Positions 1 through 9,595 of a stretch of DNA of 64,000 bases are shown here, one piece after another. The position numbers were made by a program, and so were the translations under genes. The DNA lies in assembly GCF_003265705.1 (NCBI RefSeq), contig NW_020313056.1:8254188-8318187 (forward strand), read 5' to 3'. Within the stretch, counting starts at the first letter, position 1, and each line of letters begins with the position of its first letter. Source of the stretch: Callorhinus ursinus. Its lineage: Eukaryota > Chordata > Mammalia > Carnivora > Otariidae. The notes beneath the pieces are model-generated. The model was not told where the DNA came from. It ran no database searches and worked only from the letters and a program-made list of their open reading frames with translations.

Positions 1-34
<34 letters not shown>

Positions 35-36
35 GG
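1..36. repeat. (TG)n microsatellite at window edge
   Basis: About 13 uninterrupted TG units followed by an imperfect tail. The array is cut by the window start, so its true length is unknown. The open reading frame through it (poly Cys-Val) is a by-product of the repeat. Confidence 0.97.
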
Positions 37-194
37 CGGGCAGGGTGTAAAAAGCAGTATTTCCCACATTCTCAGCCCGGACTATAATATGTATCTACCC
101 AGCCTTCTATTTCTCCATTTATCTGCCTGCCATCAATCTACCTACACACTTCCAAGCACCCATTCTATTCACTCACTCTGTGGAACCTTCCATT

Positions 195-316
195 CATTCT
201 TCCATTGATTGATAAATTCAGTCATCATCCATCTATCTGTCCATCCCTTCATCCACCAATCCATCCGTCCACCCATCCGTCCATCCGTCCATCCATCCAT
301 CCATCCGTCCATCCAT

Positions 317-352
<36 letters not shown>

Positions 353-425
353 CCATCCATCCGTCCATCCATCCATCCATTCTTTCATCCCCCATCTATC
401 CATCCATCTCTCCCTCCCTCCATCC
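195..425. repeat. (CATC)n tetranucleotide microsatellite/minisatellite
   Basis: Imperfect array of catc with interspersed cgtc units. The longest clean stretches lie at about 285-380. Edges are degenerate (cattcattct on the left, tccctccctc on the right). All reading frames stay open because the unit lacks stops, giving Pro-Ser-Ile-His repeats on plus and Met-Asp-Gly-Trp repeats on minus. Neither is a gene. Likely polymorphic in length. It sits beside an L2 3' end, and L2 tails (tgaa/attc-type) often seed such arrays. Confidence 0.95.
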
Positions 426-835
426 ACAAACACCTACCAAGCATCTCCTTTGCGCCAAGCCCTGTGCTGGACTCAGAGGCCCTAGAAACAAATAAGACTT
501 GGTCCTCGACCTCACAGAGCTCCCAGTACAGCGGGAGAGACAGCTATGAGGGCTGGCAGGAAGGGCTGGTTCATTCATTCATTCTGCCTATGTTCCATGC
601 TGCCTCCTATGGGTCAAGCAGTGTTAGACCCCGGGGAACAAAAATAAAGGAGACGAGGTCCTTGGGCTCCCATCCTAGCGAGAGCGACAGTAAATACGAA
701 CCCAGGCAGGAAGTGCGTGTTCAATAATAATTTTGTTCATCCGCACGTGTTTGCTGATGCCCCCCACATGCCGGACCTGGGCTCTGGGGACACCAAGATG
801 TGAAAGATTCACTCTTATCCACTAGGAGCACAGTC
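426..835 (-). mobile_element. Cluster of three L2 3'-end fragments
   Basis: Three successive blocks each read, on plus, as an inverted L2 tail: an attcattc-type start, a motif resembling gcgccaggcactgtgct, then a warped ggagctcacagtct stretch. They begin near 426, 568 and 727. Divergence is high, so block edges are approximate. No coding remnant is visible here. Confidence 0.65.
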
Positions 836-1280
836 CAGAGACTGAGCAGAGAGTTTGTGCAGAATGTGGTCAGAATCAGCTGCCGTCAGGGTGTGAGCAG
901 GGGTGCACCGAAGCAGGGAAGGCGGTCTGGGGAGCTTCCCAGGGGAGGTCGGGCCTGGTCTGAGCCTCAGGGACCCGCTGGGCTCTGCTGGTTAGCTCTG
1001 CTCCCTGGGCTCCCCGCAGCCTTCTTTCCCCACTTCCGCAGAAGGTGAAGGTCAGACTCAGGGGCCCCCAGCCACCCCCTCCTTCCCACTCAAGCAGCTC
1101 TTTTGAGGCTAGGACTCAAACCCTGTCTCAGGGCAAGGCCCTGGAGAGCTAGCTGGCCAGAACTTGGAGACTATCCCACAGTGACCAAGGTCCATCAGTG
1201 ACATTGAGATTGTTTGTGCAAATATGCTCCATTTTCCTATGCAGTCTTGTTTACAGAAAAAAACCCAATTCTGCTAACAT
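836..1280. other. Mostly unique sequence, no gene seen
   Basis: GC-rich first half with weak L2-like traces up to about 990, then unique DNA. No splice-flanked ORF, no promoter signature and no recognisable repeat after 1000. Confidence 0.5.
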
Positions 1281-1500
1281 GACTTCTGGTGGCGTGTGAA
1301 GGGGGTGGCTGAGAGTGTCTACCATGCACGGCGCCCTAGGGAACAGAGCCATTGGTGCCAGGGGGAGGCGAGGGGCAGAGGTCAGGCTGGCGGTGGCAAC
1401 AGGGGCCAGGTCATGCAGGACCTCACAGGCCTTAGGAAGAGCTCAGGGTTTGCTGTGAATGGTAATGGAGGGGAGTTGAGCTGGACTCCACTGGGTTAAA
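1281..1500 (-). mobile_element. L2 internal fragment
   Basis: Contains a match to the L2 segment that reads ggccaggtcatgcaggacct on plus, followed by a diverged continuation. The typical L2 3' tail is absent here. It may belong to the same original insertion as the L2 just downstream, or to an older one. Confidence 0.65.
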
Positions 1501-1534
1501 ACATAAAATTCAAAACCTCCAGATGACTCGTGAT

Positions 1535-1760
1535 TAGTCCATCGGCTCATTCATTCATTCAACCAATATTTGAGTACCTACTCGGTTCCAAGCACAGTTC
1601 CAGGCACTGGGGGATCAAGGGTGAACATAACAGCCACAGACCTTGCCTTCTTGGTATCAGTGGGGACACAGACCCTAAATCAAATAATCACACAGTGAAA
1701 TACAATGACAACTGCTATCAGGGAAGGCTTCTCCCAGGGGACACAGAAGCAGCTGGTGTA
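1535..1760 (-). mobile_element. L2 3'-end fragment
   Basis: Starts with cattcattcattcaaccaat, the inverse of the L2 tail. It then runs through the ggcactgggg and gtggggacacagac motifs of the L2 3' UTR. It ends where a second, similar L2 end begins. Confidence 0.8.
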
Positions 1761-1998
1761 ATCATTCAGCCAATGTGTCAGGCACTGTGCTGGGTGAGCA
1801 AGGCAGGGATGCAGGTGAGCAAGGCAGACCTAGTCCCTACCCTCAGGAGCTGATGTTCTAGTGGGGGAGACACACCCTGAAACAAACAACAGCGCAGTGA
1901 GGTAAATGCAGTTGGGGTCCTGTAGAGGGGCTGTGGAAGCAGGGAGGGCTTCCTGGAGGAAGGGGCATGAACAGGAGTTAGCGAGGTAAGGGACTGTG
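1761..1998 (-). mobile_element. Second adjacent L2 3'-end fragment
   Basis: Restarts the same 3'-end pattern (cattcagccaatgtgtcagg, then ctcaggagctgatgttctag). It continues through the ggcttcctggaggaagggg motif that corresponds to the L2 ggaaggcttctctgaggagg segment. It lies in the same orientation as its left neighbour. Confidence 0.8.
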
Positions 1999-2779
1999 TA
2001 TGGAGGAGGTGAGGGAGGGGCAGGTGGGGTGTCTCTCCTGTGACCCGCTGGACTCAGGGGGCCGGGGGGGGCAGGAGAAGATGCCATAGCTTTGGGGGAA
2101 GGTCAAGACTCTGTGGAATGAGGGGGCCAAGGCCATGGACCCAGGGAGGCTGAGGGTATCTCTGGGGCGCCCTCTGTCTCTCCATCTCTGTCTCTTCTGT
2201 TTCTCTCATTATCTCCGTCTCTGGCTTTCACTGTCAGATGCCAACAGGTCCTCGGATCCTCTCGGTGTCTCTTGGTCCCTGTTTCTCTTTCTCCTTTTTC
2301 CTACGCTCTGGTCATCTTCACGAGATGTCAGTAAGAGACAAGGATACTGGGAAAAACCCGGGGCGGGTGGGCAGGAAGCGAGGTCAGGGGCACAAGGACA
2401 GCTGAGCACAGGGACAGGCGGTGACTGAATGTTCTGTTTTGGAAAGACAGCTCTGGTCGGGGGCGAAGGTGGAAATCCGATAACCTGGCCTAACCCTGCT
2501 CCAGCCAGCCCTCTGGCCAGCGGCCCGTGACCCGTGGATGCTGCACAGAATTTTCCCAGAGGGAGGGGACAAAGGGGGAAAATGGCCCACGGGCAGCTTT
2601 CCCTCTGCAAGTGGGACCAACAGGAAGGGATGGAAATAAGGGAAGAGCAAATGCCCCAGTGAGATCTCGCTGTGGCCTGCTTGTCTCTACATGCTTTTCA
2701 AAGGTTTAACAACTTCAGAAGTGCCTATGTGTGCGCCAGGCACCAGGTCCTCGCTAACCCTCCCGAGCAGAGCATTTGG
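1999..2779. other. Unique GC-rich sequence, no gene seen
   Basis: Contains a pyrimidine-rich stretch at 2165-2315 and a G-rich stretch at 2340-2440. No repeat is recognised. ORFs of 97 and 133 codons overlap on opposite strands with no supporting signal. Confidence 0.5.
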
Positions 2780-2975
2780 GTTTGAGACCGTGGACTCTGG
2801 AGCCAGACCACCTGAGTCTGAATGCTGGTTTTGCAAATGTCTAGTTCTGTGACCCGGCCTCTTCTCTTCACGTGTGAAACGGGAAAGAAAACAGCACCTG
2901 TCTCATACGTGGGAGGTCAAGTTTAATACTAGCTAATACACGTAACAACGTAAGTGCTCAACAAAATTCAAATAT
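2780..2975 (+). mobile_element. MIR SINE
   Basis: Shows the tRNA-like head (gactctggagccagaccacc), the ctctgtgacc core and the MIR tail that shifts into aagtgctcaacaaa. Nearly full length and clearly diverged. Confidence 0.85.
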
Positions 2976-2999
2976 TTTTATGTCAGCTTTGTGATTGAA

Positions 3000-3195
3000 G
3001 AGCTAACGCTAAGGAGGCAGAGGGAGTCACGTTCAAATCCCTGCTCCACCGCTTCCTAGCTCTGTGACCTTGGTTAGGGCTCATAACCTCTCTGGCTGTC
3101 TCTCTTCCTACCTGGTAAGTGAGGATGGTTGTAGGCCTCGCCTCAGTGGTGGTTGAGAGGTTCTATGTGCGTGTCAAAGTAGATAGAAAGCACTC
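3000..3195 (+). mobile_element. MIR SINE
   Basis: Head with gttcaaatccctgctccacc, core tctgtgaccttggttagggc, and a degraded 3' part after gtaagtgaggatgg. Same orientation as the MIR just upstream. Confidence 0.8.
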
Positions 3196-3384
3196 ACTTC
3201 CCAGGTGAAGATAAGTCTCGAAGAAGTTCATTCTTTTCCTCCATATGTCCAGTAGGCTCCTGGGCCTCAGAGCGCTCATGATGTACTGGGTCCTCGGCTC
3301 TTCCCGTTTGGGAAGACAGCAGTGGGCAGCTGGAGAGGGAGCGAGCCCCCTGGGGGCCCAAATGAGACCTGACAACAGCCTTCC

Positions 3385-3490
3385 CGTGCAGGCATTATCA
3401 ACCCATTTCACAGAGGTGGAAACTGAGGTCTGGAGAGGTAAGTAGGCCGCCAAGGCCAAAGGTTCGTGAGCACCGGCTCCTCGGAGCTGC
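3385..3490 (-). mobile_element. MIR fragment
   Basis: Core read in reverse: cccatttcacagaggtggaa then actgaggtctggagaggtaa. Only the central part is recognisable. Confidence 0.65.
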
Positions 3491-3814
3491 TCTTGACCTG
3501 AACTTCCGTGACAACTCCACCCACCACTTCCTCTTGTCCTCAGAGGCGGCTGGGACCTCGACCTCGCTCACACTCTCGGCTTTGTCCTCCTGCCTTGGCA
3601 TCCCCAGATGGCCCAGAGTGTGCCTCAGAAATGTTGTTGTACCAGACAGAATCTGCAAGCCCAACGGGCTATGCTGTTCCTGAATTAACCCTCCCATCCC
3701 TGGCCTGCTTCCTTATCCTATGCCAGCCAGCTGGAGGAAAACAAGAGGGCCATGAAGCCCCAGAGCACCTCCCTCACTACCAGGTGAAGCAGGTGCCAGG
3801 TGCAGGAAGGGACA

Positions 3815-4020
3815 GAATGGGGTCTTGGGGTCTGGAACCCCAGAGTCCCAGGTTCTCATGCCTGGCTCTGTGAGTCTGGCCATGGCACTTCCTCTCTCTG
3901 AGCCTCACTTTCTTTGTCGGCAGAATGGGCACAACCATCATAATCTCCACCCCTTTCGGTTGATGTGCAGAATAGAGAGAGCACGGGCAGGGGGCAGGTG
4001 CTCAGAAAATGACAATTGTC
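3815..4020 (+). mobile_element. MIR SINE
   Basis: Motifs gagtcccaggttctcatgcc, gcacttcctctctctgagcc and ggcaggtgctcagaaaatg mark head, core and 3' tail in order. Confidence 0.78.
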
Positions 4021-4114
4021 CTTGCTATGTGGGAGGGGTGGCTGAAAGCCTCTCCCCCAACCCCAATCCCTCAAGCCCAGTTTGGCTTCTTATGGTCAGT
4101 GGTGAGCTCCTCGT

Positions 4115-4345
4115 GAGGAAGCAGAGTGGGTAAGAGCATGAGCCCCAGTCTTGACTGCCTGGAGTCAAATCCTGCCTCTGCCACCTGCGAGCTGTGTGAC
4201 CCCCGCTAAGTGACTTAACTTCTGTGGGCCTTAGTTTCCCCATTCCTGAAGAGAGGTAATAATAGTCCCCGTCTCTCTGACTTGTTGTGACGATCAAACG
4301 GGTTCACAGATGTAAAGGCTGGGATCCTGCCAACACACAGTGAGA
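4115..4345 (+). mobile_element. MIR SINE, well preserved
   Basis: Near full length. It shows taagagcatgagccccagtc, caaatcctgcctctgccacc, tgacttaacttctgtgggcc and agaggtaataatagtcccc. It is one of the least diverged MIRs in the window. Confidence 0.9.
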
Positions 4346-4756
4346 GCTAGGGAAGAGTTTGCTGCTCTTCAGACCCCGAAGGCAGAAGGGACCTGGTCTT
4401 CCGCACAATTTATAAAGGCCTCAGGGCCAGGGAAGGGGTGGAGGAGCCGGGGGAAGAATGCCATCTGACCCAGGAGGGATTCTGCAAAGCAAGATCCGTC
4501 ATATTGGCAAAGGGCTTTGTGCGGGTCCCTCGGGGGCCCAGGGAAGGGCTGCCCCACATCCGTGCTTCCGTGAGAGCCCAGCGCAGCGTTTGGCCTTCTC
4601 CATAAGGTGGAAGGATCATCCTTCCAGTTGCTCAGCCTTGAACCCTGAACTCATCCCCGATTTCTGGATTTCTGTCACATCTGGTGGAGCAGCGTGGCCT
4701 GTCAGCTCTACTTTCTGAACAAATCCAGAACGCGAGGCTCTGGACTTCTCCTCTCC

Positions 4757-4785
4757 CCACGGCCACGGCCATGGCCACGGCCACA
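4757..4785. repeat. Imperfect GGCCAC hexamer array with palindromic core
   Basis: About four and a half copies of ggccac, one changed to ggccat. The change makes a self-complementary core (ggccatggcc). It lies within the L2 above and is absent from the L2 consensus as I know it, so it is probably a local expansion. Confidence 0.85.
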
Positions 4786-4946
4786 CCCTGGGCCCGGTCA
4801 TTATCTCCTACGGCCCGGACCGTCGCAGATACCTCCTCCGTGACTGTGGCCCTTCCCTCCTCGCCCCTGCAGTCCAATGCTCCACACGCAGCTAGAGTGG
4901 GTCTTTCAGAACCTAGAACCTAGGCCACGCCCTCCTCTGCGCAGGA

Positions 4947-4982
4947 CCCTGCACAGTTCCCTGCACAGTTCCCTGCACAGTT
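4947..4982 (+). repeat. Three exact 12-bp tandem repeats
   Basis: The unit ccctgcacagtt occurs three times head to tail with no mismatch, followed by a partial ccc. The perfect identity implies recent slippage inside an otherwise old L2. Confidence 0.95.
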
Positions 4983-5335
4983 CCCATCTGCCCTAGAGAA
5001 AAGCCCGAGGCCCTCCAATGACGTGCAAGGCTCGGCCCCTCGACCCTCTGCCTTCACTGCTTCCCGCGAAACCCCTCACTCGGGCCGCCCCAGCCACACT
5101 GGCCCTCTCCTCATCCTCACACAGGCCAAGCACAGTCTCAGGGCCTTGGCACCTGCTCCTTCCTCCGCAGGGGACGCTCTTCCTCCAGATAGCCCCCTTG
5201 CTCCCTCCCGCATTACCCATTAATGTGGAGCCTGCTCTCCACCTCCCAAATGTCAGCTCCACAAGGACAGGGGCTGGTCTCCATGCCTTGTTCATTGTCG
5301 CGTGTCAACACACCCAGGCAACCAATAAATAGGGG

Positions 5336-5744
5336 TGAACGTGTCACCTTCGCCACTGCTGGAGAATGACAGCCGGAGGCCAGGAGAGGCCGGGACCACA
5401 ACAGGCTCTGGCAGCCGGCTGGGCTGGAGAGGCTGGGGGCCCACTGGGGGTGGGGGTGGGGCAGGAATGGTCCCTCCCGGATGGAGCGGAGATGATGGGA
5501 TGGGGACGAGATTGGGGGGGAGGACGGAGCCCTGCTACCTGGCCTGAGGGTCTGGAAGGATGGAGCTGCCACAGAGTGGGAGGGGGAGCCGGGGGGAGGG
5601 GCAGGTTTTGATCGGGGACGTGTCAGCTGAGAGCTGGCTCTCAGGCTTTGTTGAGGCCTGGCCACTGTCCCCGGGGCTCAGGAGCCAGCGGAGTGAGACA
5701 CTGAGCCCCCGACTTCTTGGCACTTTCTCGAGAACTTGAATGCC
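5336..5744. other. Unique GC-rich block with G-quadruplex motif
   Basis: No recognised repeat. Guanine-rich on plus, with runs at 5434-5464 and again at 5513-5522 and 5578-5600. Overlapping ORFs of 70 and 81 codons have no supporting context. Possible regulatory DNA. Confidence 0.45.
5434..5464 (+). other. Potential G-quadruplex motif
   Basis: Four guanine runs of 5, 5, 5 and 4 bases are separated by loops of 6, 1 and 1 bases. This satisfies the standard G3+N1-7 rule and should be a stable candidate on the plus strand. Confidence 0.7.
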
Positions 5745-5930
5745 AGAGCTGCCACAGACTCACCAGGAAGCCTTGAACCACCACGTGCCATCTCTCCCCG
5801 GCCTCGCTTTTCCCATCTGTCAATGGGATGACAATCCCTCCTCCCAAGGCTCTGGTGAGACGCAGTGATCTAATGCCTCTGAAGCGCCTGGCACCTGGTG
5901 GGCACTTGACCAGAGCTCATTTGTCCCCTG
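5745..5930 (+). mobile_element. MIR SINE
   Basis: Contains a core-like tctgtcaatgggatgacaat and the 3' part gcctggcacctggtgggcac. The head is diverged. Confidence 0.78.
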
Positions 5931-5949
5931 TCCAGCCCCCAGGCTGGCT

Positions 5950-6485
5950 GCCCCCCAGGGGACTGTGCTGTGAGCATTATTTTTAACTGTGGCTCCAGCA
6001 AGCTGGGCAGTGGCTCTGAAGGCCGCGGGAAGACCACAGGGTGAGCAACATCCCAGCTCCCTCGATGCCAGGAGGCCGTGGCGTGGAAACATCAGGGGAG
6101 GCCACCCTGGGCCCAGGCTTTGGTAACCCTTTATATGGAATTATGTCATGTCACCCGGTGCTGTTTATAAACAGCACTGACCTTTCCCAAGCAGGGGACT
6201 GGGGGAGGGGGCTGCAGCCCAGTCTCCCCGCCCCTCACCCTCAGCCCGAGCTGGTGGGGTTCCCTCCCATCAGCCCTCATTCACAGAGCAAACTTGGGGC
6301 GGCTGGCCTCTGGCCAGACTTGGCCTGCTTGTTTCAACACCTCTGAGCATTTTGCAGCTGACCAGCCCTGGGGTATTTTTAAACGCTGGCCTCGGCCAAC
6401 CTCTTTGTCACATTCCAGTCGGGGCTTGGATTTAGTGCATGTCCCAGTTTAGGGTAGTCCGGGGGTGATGGCAGGGGGGCAGGAT
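5950..6485. promoter_or_regulatory. Unique block with candidate regulatory motifs
   Basis: No repeat is recognised. Contains a near-CArG motif (cctttatatgg, 6128-6138, one A/T base too long for a strict SRF site), the perfect palindrome at 6158-6177, a nuclear-receptor half-site tgacctt right after it, and an AT patch ggtatttttaaacg. Motif matches alone are weak evidence. The call rests on clustering in repeat-free DNA. Confidence 0.35.
6158..6177. promoter_or_regulatory. 20-bp perfect palindrome with forkhead-like half-sites
   Basis: gtgctgtttataaacagcac equals its own reverse complement over all 20 bases. Each arm holds tgttta/taaaca, the core bound by FOX factors, as an inverted pair around a central ta. 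No loop, so a cruciform is unlikely and protein dimer binding is the more natural reading. Function is inference. Confidence 0.5.
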
Positions 6486-6670
6486 TCGTTGACAACAAAC
6501 ATTTAACAAAATTCCAGGACCTGTGGTCCTACTGTGTGCCGGGCCTTGTAGCAGGAATGGAGAGGCACCAGGTGACCTCACTCACAGAGCCTGTTCTCAA
6601 GGTGGTCCTAGTTTGTCGAGGACGCTGTGACTGAGGCTAGTGCAGGCTAAGACAGCAATGACACCTCAGA
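6486..6670 (-). mobile_element. L2 3'-end fragment
   Basis: Reads gttgacaacaaacatttaac then tgtgtgccgggccttgtagc and cctcactcacagagcctgtt on plus, the diverged inverse of an L2 tail. Confidence 0.72.
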
Positions 6671-6829
6671 TGTCCACAGGGCCCAGCAGGTTACGTAAAT
6701 GAGTGAAGGGGGACCTGCGGGTGGTGACAGGGAGGGGCGGGAGATGCCGTGGACCTATGGGAAGGGGGAGCCTCCCCCTCAGTTCCGGCCTCTGTCAGCG
6801 CGAGAGACTCAAGACCAGTATGCCCAGAC

Positions 6830-6990
6830 CTTCTGACTTTCCCAAAGATGCTGCAAACCTAGGTTTATGTGGACTTTCCTGCAAACATTTCTTGACTTTC
6901 AAATGTTGGCAACAAATTTTTTTTTAATGTTGAAAACATTCTGAGAGCCAAATGAAACCCGTTTGTGGGCTGGACTCAGCCTACAGAGTC
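6830..6990. repeat. Unassigned medium-copy repeat, copy A
   Basis: Shares ctttcaaatgttggcaac, a following T/A-rich patch, and a gggctgga..cagcct tail with copy B at 59865-60010. A known ancient family is likely (possibly hAT-like MER), but I cannot name it. Confidence 0.5.
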
Positions 6991-7034
6991 AAGTAGATGG
7001 AGGCAAACAATTTGTGCTTTCTGATACAAACAGA

Positions 7035-7165
7035 TGCATTAGAAAAGGCTCAACAAACTCAGGCTGAGCACCTGCTCCGAGCTCCCTCTACTATTCCAGG
7101 CCCCGGGGAAACAGCGGGAAACAGGATGGGCAACATCCCTGTCCTCGCTGCTTTATTTCCAGGGC
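7035..7165 (-). mobile_element. L2 3'-end fragment
   Basis: Motifs gctcaacaaactcaggctga and attccaggccccggggaaac followed by catccctgtcctcgctgct correspond to the inverted L2 end. Confidence 0.7.
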
Positions 7166-7570
7166 TGTGCCCGAGCCGGCTTGTACTGGCTTGTGAATCC
7201 TGCAAGCTGGTTGTTAAGACACAGCCATCATTAGGAATTAAATTACATGAACTTACAATTAAATAAATTATAATCAAAAACAAAGGTAACAACTACTCAA
7301 ACTTATCACTCTCTAATTGTTTCATTATTGTCTATATTCTCAAGCTTATTCACATCTATTGCATCTATTATATCATACAATATCACGCTGTTAATATGAT
7401 GGAAAGAGTATATAATGGCCAGGGCGCTGCGCATCTCCCCTCAACTCCAAGTTCAGTGAATTCATGTTGAAATTGGTCATGGTGGGAGTATTTACACCAA
7501 AAATTGGCAAAGGTAAAATCAGAGCTCCCCCTTGCTGAGAGCCAGTTGTTAAACATTTAGCAGCAGACCA
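7166..7570. other. AT-rich unassigned sequence
   Basis: AT-rich compared with its flanks, with several taa/tta clusters at 7230-7400. Similar short stretches containing gttgttaa occur near both edges (about 7210 and 7545). These could be a degraded DNA-transposon or LTR, but the family is not recognised. No gene. Confidence 0.4.
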
Positions 7571-7574
7571 GATT

Positions 7575-8400
7575 AAGACAAATATACTGATAATATGTAA
7601 TATGTCAGATGCCTACGATGAAGGAAAATAAAGTCGGTAGAGGGTTTGGTGGTGATGCAGGGGAGTATTTTAGATGGGCAGGCCAGGAGGAGATGATACT
7701 CGAGCAGAGACCTGAATAAAGTGAGAGAATGAGTCAGACAGATATCTGGCAGGAGGAGGTTCAGGCAAAAAGAACAGCAAGTTTCGGCCTGGGGACAGGT
7801 ACAAGCTTGCTAGTTTGGGACAGGGAGGAGGCAAGAGTGGCAGGAACAGAGTGAGGGAGGGAGGGTAGGGATGAAGGTGGGGAGGTAGGCAAAGGTCAGA
7901 TCATACAAGGTCTTATAGGCCACGGTGAGGAGGATGATTTTTACTTTAAGGGAGATAGGAGATCTAGAGGGTTTTGAGCAGGGGAATGGCAGACTTAATT
8001 TATCTTTTAAACAGTTTCCTCTGACTGTGGTGGGTGGAGTGGAACAAAGCTGGAAGCTGGGAGAGTAGGGAGGAGGCCACGATCACATTCCAGGCAGGTG
8101 AGGATGGTGGCTATAAAGGTGACAAGAATTCAGAATGTGTTTGGCAGTCAAATCAATAGGACTTCTGATGAATGGGATGTGTGGGGCGAGGGAACAGGGA
8201 GTCAAATATGCTCCCCAGGTTTTGGCCTGAGCGCCTGTGTTTGTCGGGGGCGGGGGGCACCATCTCCTGAGATGAGACCGGAAGGCGGGACCAGGACCTA
8301 GGAGGGGAATCGGGGGGCTCTGTTTTGTGATGTTTGAAGGGGGTGGTACCCAGGTGGAGGTGTCAACTGGCCAGTTGGGCACTGGAGTCCGGAGCACAAG
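7575..8400 (-). mobile_element. Long L2 fragment with ORF2 remnant
   Basis: About 825 bp. Plus-strand landmarks run in inverse L2 order: agagacctgaataaagtgag, aagaacagcaagtttcggcc, cttataggccacggtgagga, ggttttgagcaggggaatgg and aggttttggcctgagcgcc. The minus strand from about 8390 to 8090 still translates to a degraded C-terminal piece of L2 reverse-transcriptase ORF2. It has several lost conserved residues and no continuous coding capacity. Ancient and inert. Confidence 0.92.
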
Positions 8401-8499
8401 GTAGTTCTAGAAGCAGTGTCTTTCTTGCTACAGCAACCCCAAGCCAGGGGAAATGCTGCTGGGGGTTGAGGAGGGTTGTGGGAAGGCCTTACACTGAAG

Positions 8500-8745
8500 A
8501 AGTTGTAAAGCTTAAGGAGAGGCATCTGGCAGGTGGAGAATGGAGGAATAGCATTCTGCAGGAGGGAACAGCAAGGCCAAAGGCCAAGTATAACCTTTTT
8601 GTAGAATGGTGTGGGAGGGGAGGCCAGGGTGGGAGAGGAGGCTAGCGAGGCAGAAGAGCAGATCTGGGAAAGGACTGTTTGCTTTACCAAAGGAGGCTGG
8701 AGGGTGCCCTCAGGGTGCTGGGGTGAATTGTGAGCAGGTGTAGGC
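8500..8745 (-). mobile_element. L2 fragment
   Basis: Repeats an internal L2 segment already seen just upstream (gaggcatctggcaggtggag, gcaggagggaacagcaaggc). It is therefore a separate insertion or a local duplicate. Confidence 0.7.
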
Positions 8746-9160
8746 CACAGAGAGCACCTTAGGAAGGAAACACTTCATCCCCTTCGGCCCTTACTTAACG
8801 TTGCATGAGATTCAGAGCCTCCCGCGCCCCGCTCCCAGCATACACAGCAAAACCCCCTCCTAGTCAGCCGGAGCCTTGGCCAACCCGCCAGTGTCTTGGA
8901 GAATTTATGCCAACGAGCCAGGAAAACAAAACAACCCTGAGGGGAGGGAGGAGGGTTAAAAAAATATTCTGGAACCTTTGGTTTCTGGATTCCCATCATG
9001 CAGAAGGACCAGAAGTTCACTTCCCGGGACTGACCAAGGTGACCAAGCACGGCAGGGAGCTCGGGTGTTTACAGGACCTTTGCGACCATCTCTGGGAAGA
9101 GGCGCTGGGGTCAAGGGGTCTGGCCCTGGGACTTGGGGCCCGCCCTGTCCCCATTTCGGG
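8746..9160. other. Unique sequence, no gene seen
   Basis: Balanced composition with no repeat recognised. ORFs on both strands (about 90 to 150 codons) overlap each other and lack splice or promoter context. Confidence 0.45.
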
Positions 9161-9404
9161 TCTGAGTTCAAGGCAGGCTTTTCTGCCACGTACTTGCTGT
9201 GTGATCTTGGGCAAGTCATTGGTCTTTCTGAGCCTCAATTTTCTTATCCAGGGGGATAAGGGCTAATAATGGCATCTATAACCCTGTCACTCACCTGCGC
9301 CCAGCGATTACTAGGGATGAAGTTGAGATAACATAGGTCGATAATCGAGCCCAGGGCCTAGCTCATGCTACTCTCCTGATAAATGTCAGCTGTCAATCAT
9401 TATT
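9161..9404 (+). mobile_element. MIR SINE
   Basis: Well-preserved core (gctgtgtgatcttgggcaag, then tctttctgagcctcaatttt) and a 3' tail at cctgataaatgtcagc. It is followed tail to tail by a minus-strand MIR. Confidence 0.88.
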
Positions 9405-9595
9405 TGTAATGCTATTATTCATTATCGAGCGCTTATTTATGCCAGGCTCATTCCCTCCCTGGGAGTGAGGATTATTATCAATTCCATTTTACACACAGGG
9501 AAACAGAGCCTTGGAGAGTGGACCAGGCTTGGCGAGTTAAAATTGCTAGTGGGGGACACAGCTGGAATTTGAATTTATATCTGCCCTCAAAATGT
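9405..9595 (-). mobile_element. MIR SINE, opposite orientation
   Basis: Begins with the inverse tail (attatcgagcgcttatttat, gccaggctc), then attccattttacacacaggg and ggacacagctggaatttgaa. With its left neighbour it forms an inverted pair. Confidence 0.88.

Larger units (their letters stand above)
4605..5335 (+). mobile_element. L2 3' portion, about 730 bp
   Basis: Follows the L2 consensus from near the ORF2 C-terminal region (gttgctcagccttgaaccct) to the 3' end. The internal landmarks are gctctactttctgaacaaat, ctcagggccttggcacctgc, ctcttcctccagatagcccc and aaatgtcagctccacaagg. It ends at aaccaataaata. Two short local repeats sit inside it (4757-4785 and 4947-4982). The reading frame is destroyed. 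Confidence 0.88.

Noticed and set aside
195..425. CRISPR-like regular repeats
   Set aside because: The unit is 4 bp with no unique spacers, and the organism is a mammal.
205..727. Long Pro-Ser-Ile-His ORFs (96 and 172 codons) and minus-strand Met-Asp-Gly-Trp ORFs
   Set aside because: They are direct translations of the CATC microsatellite, whose unit contains no stop in any frame.
8083..8397. 104-codon minus-strand ORF as a gene
   Set aside because: It is a decayed piece of L2 ORF2. Reported as part of the L2 feature.
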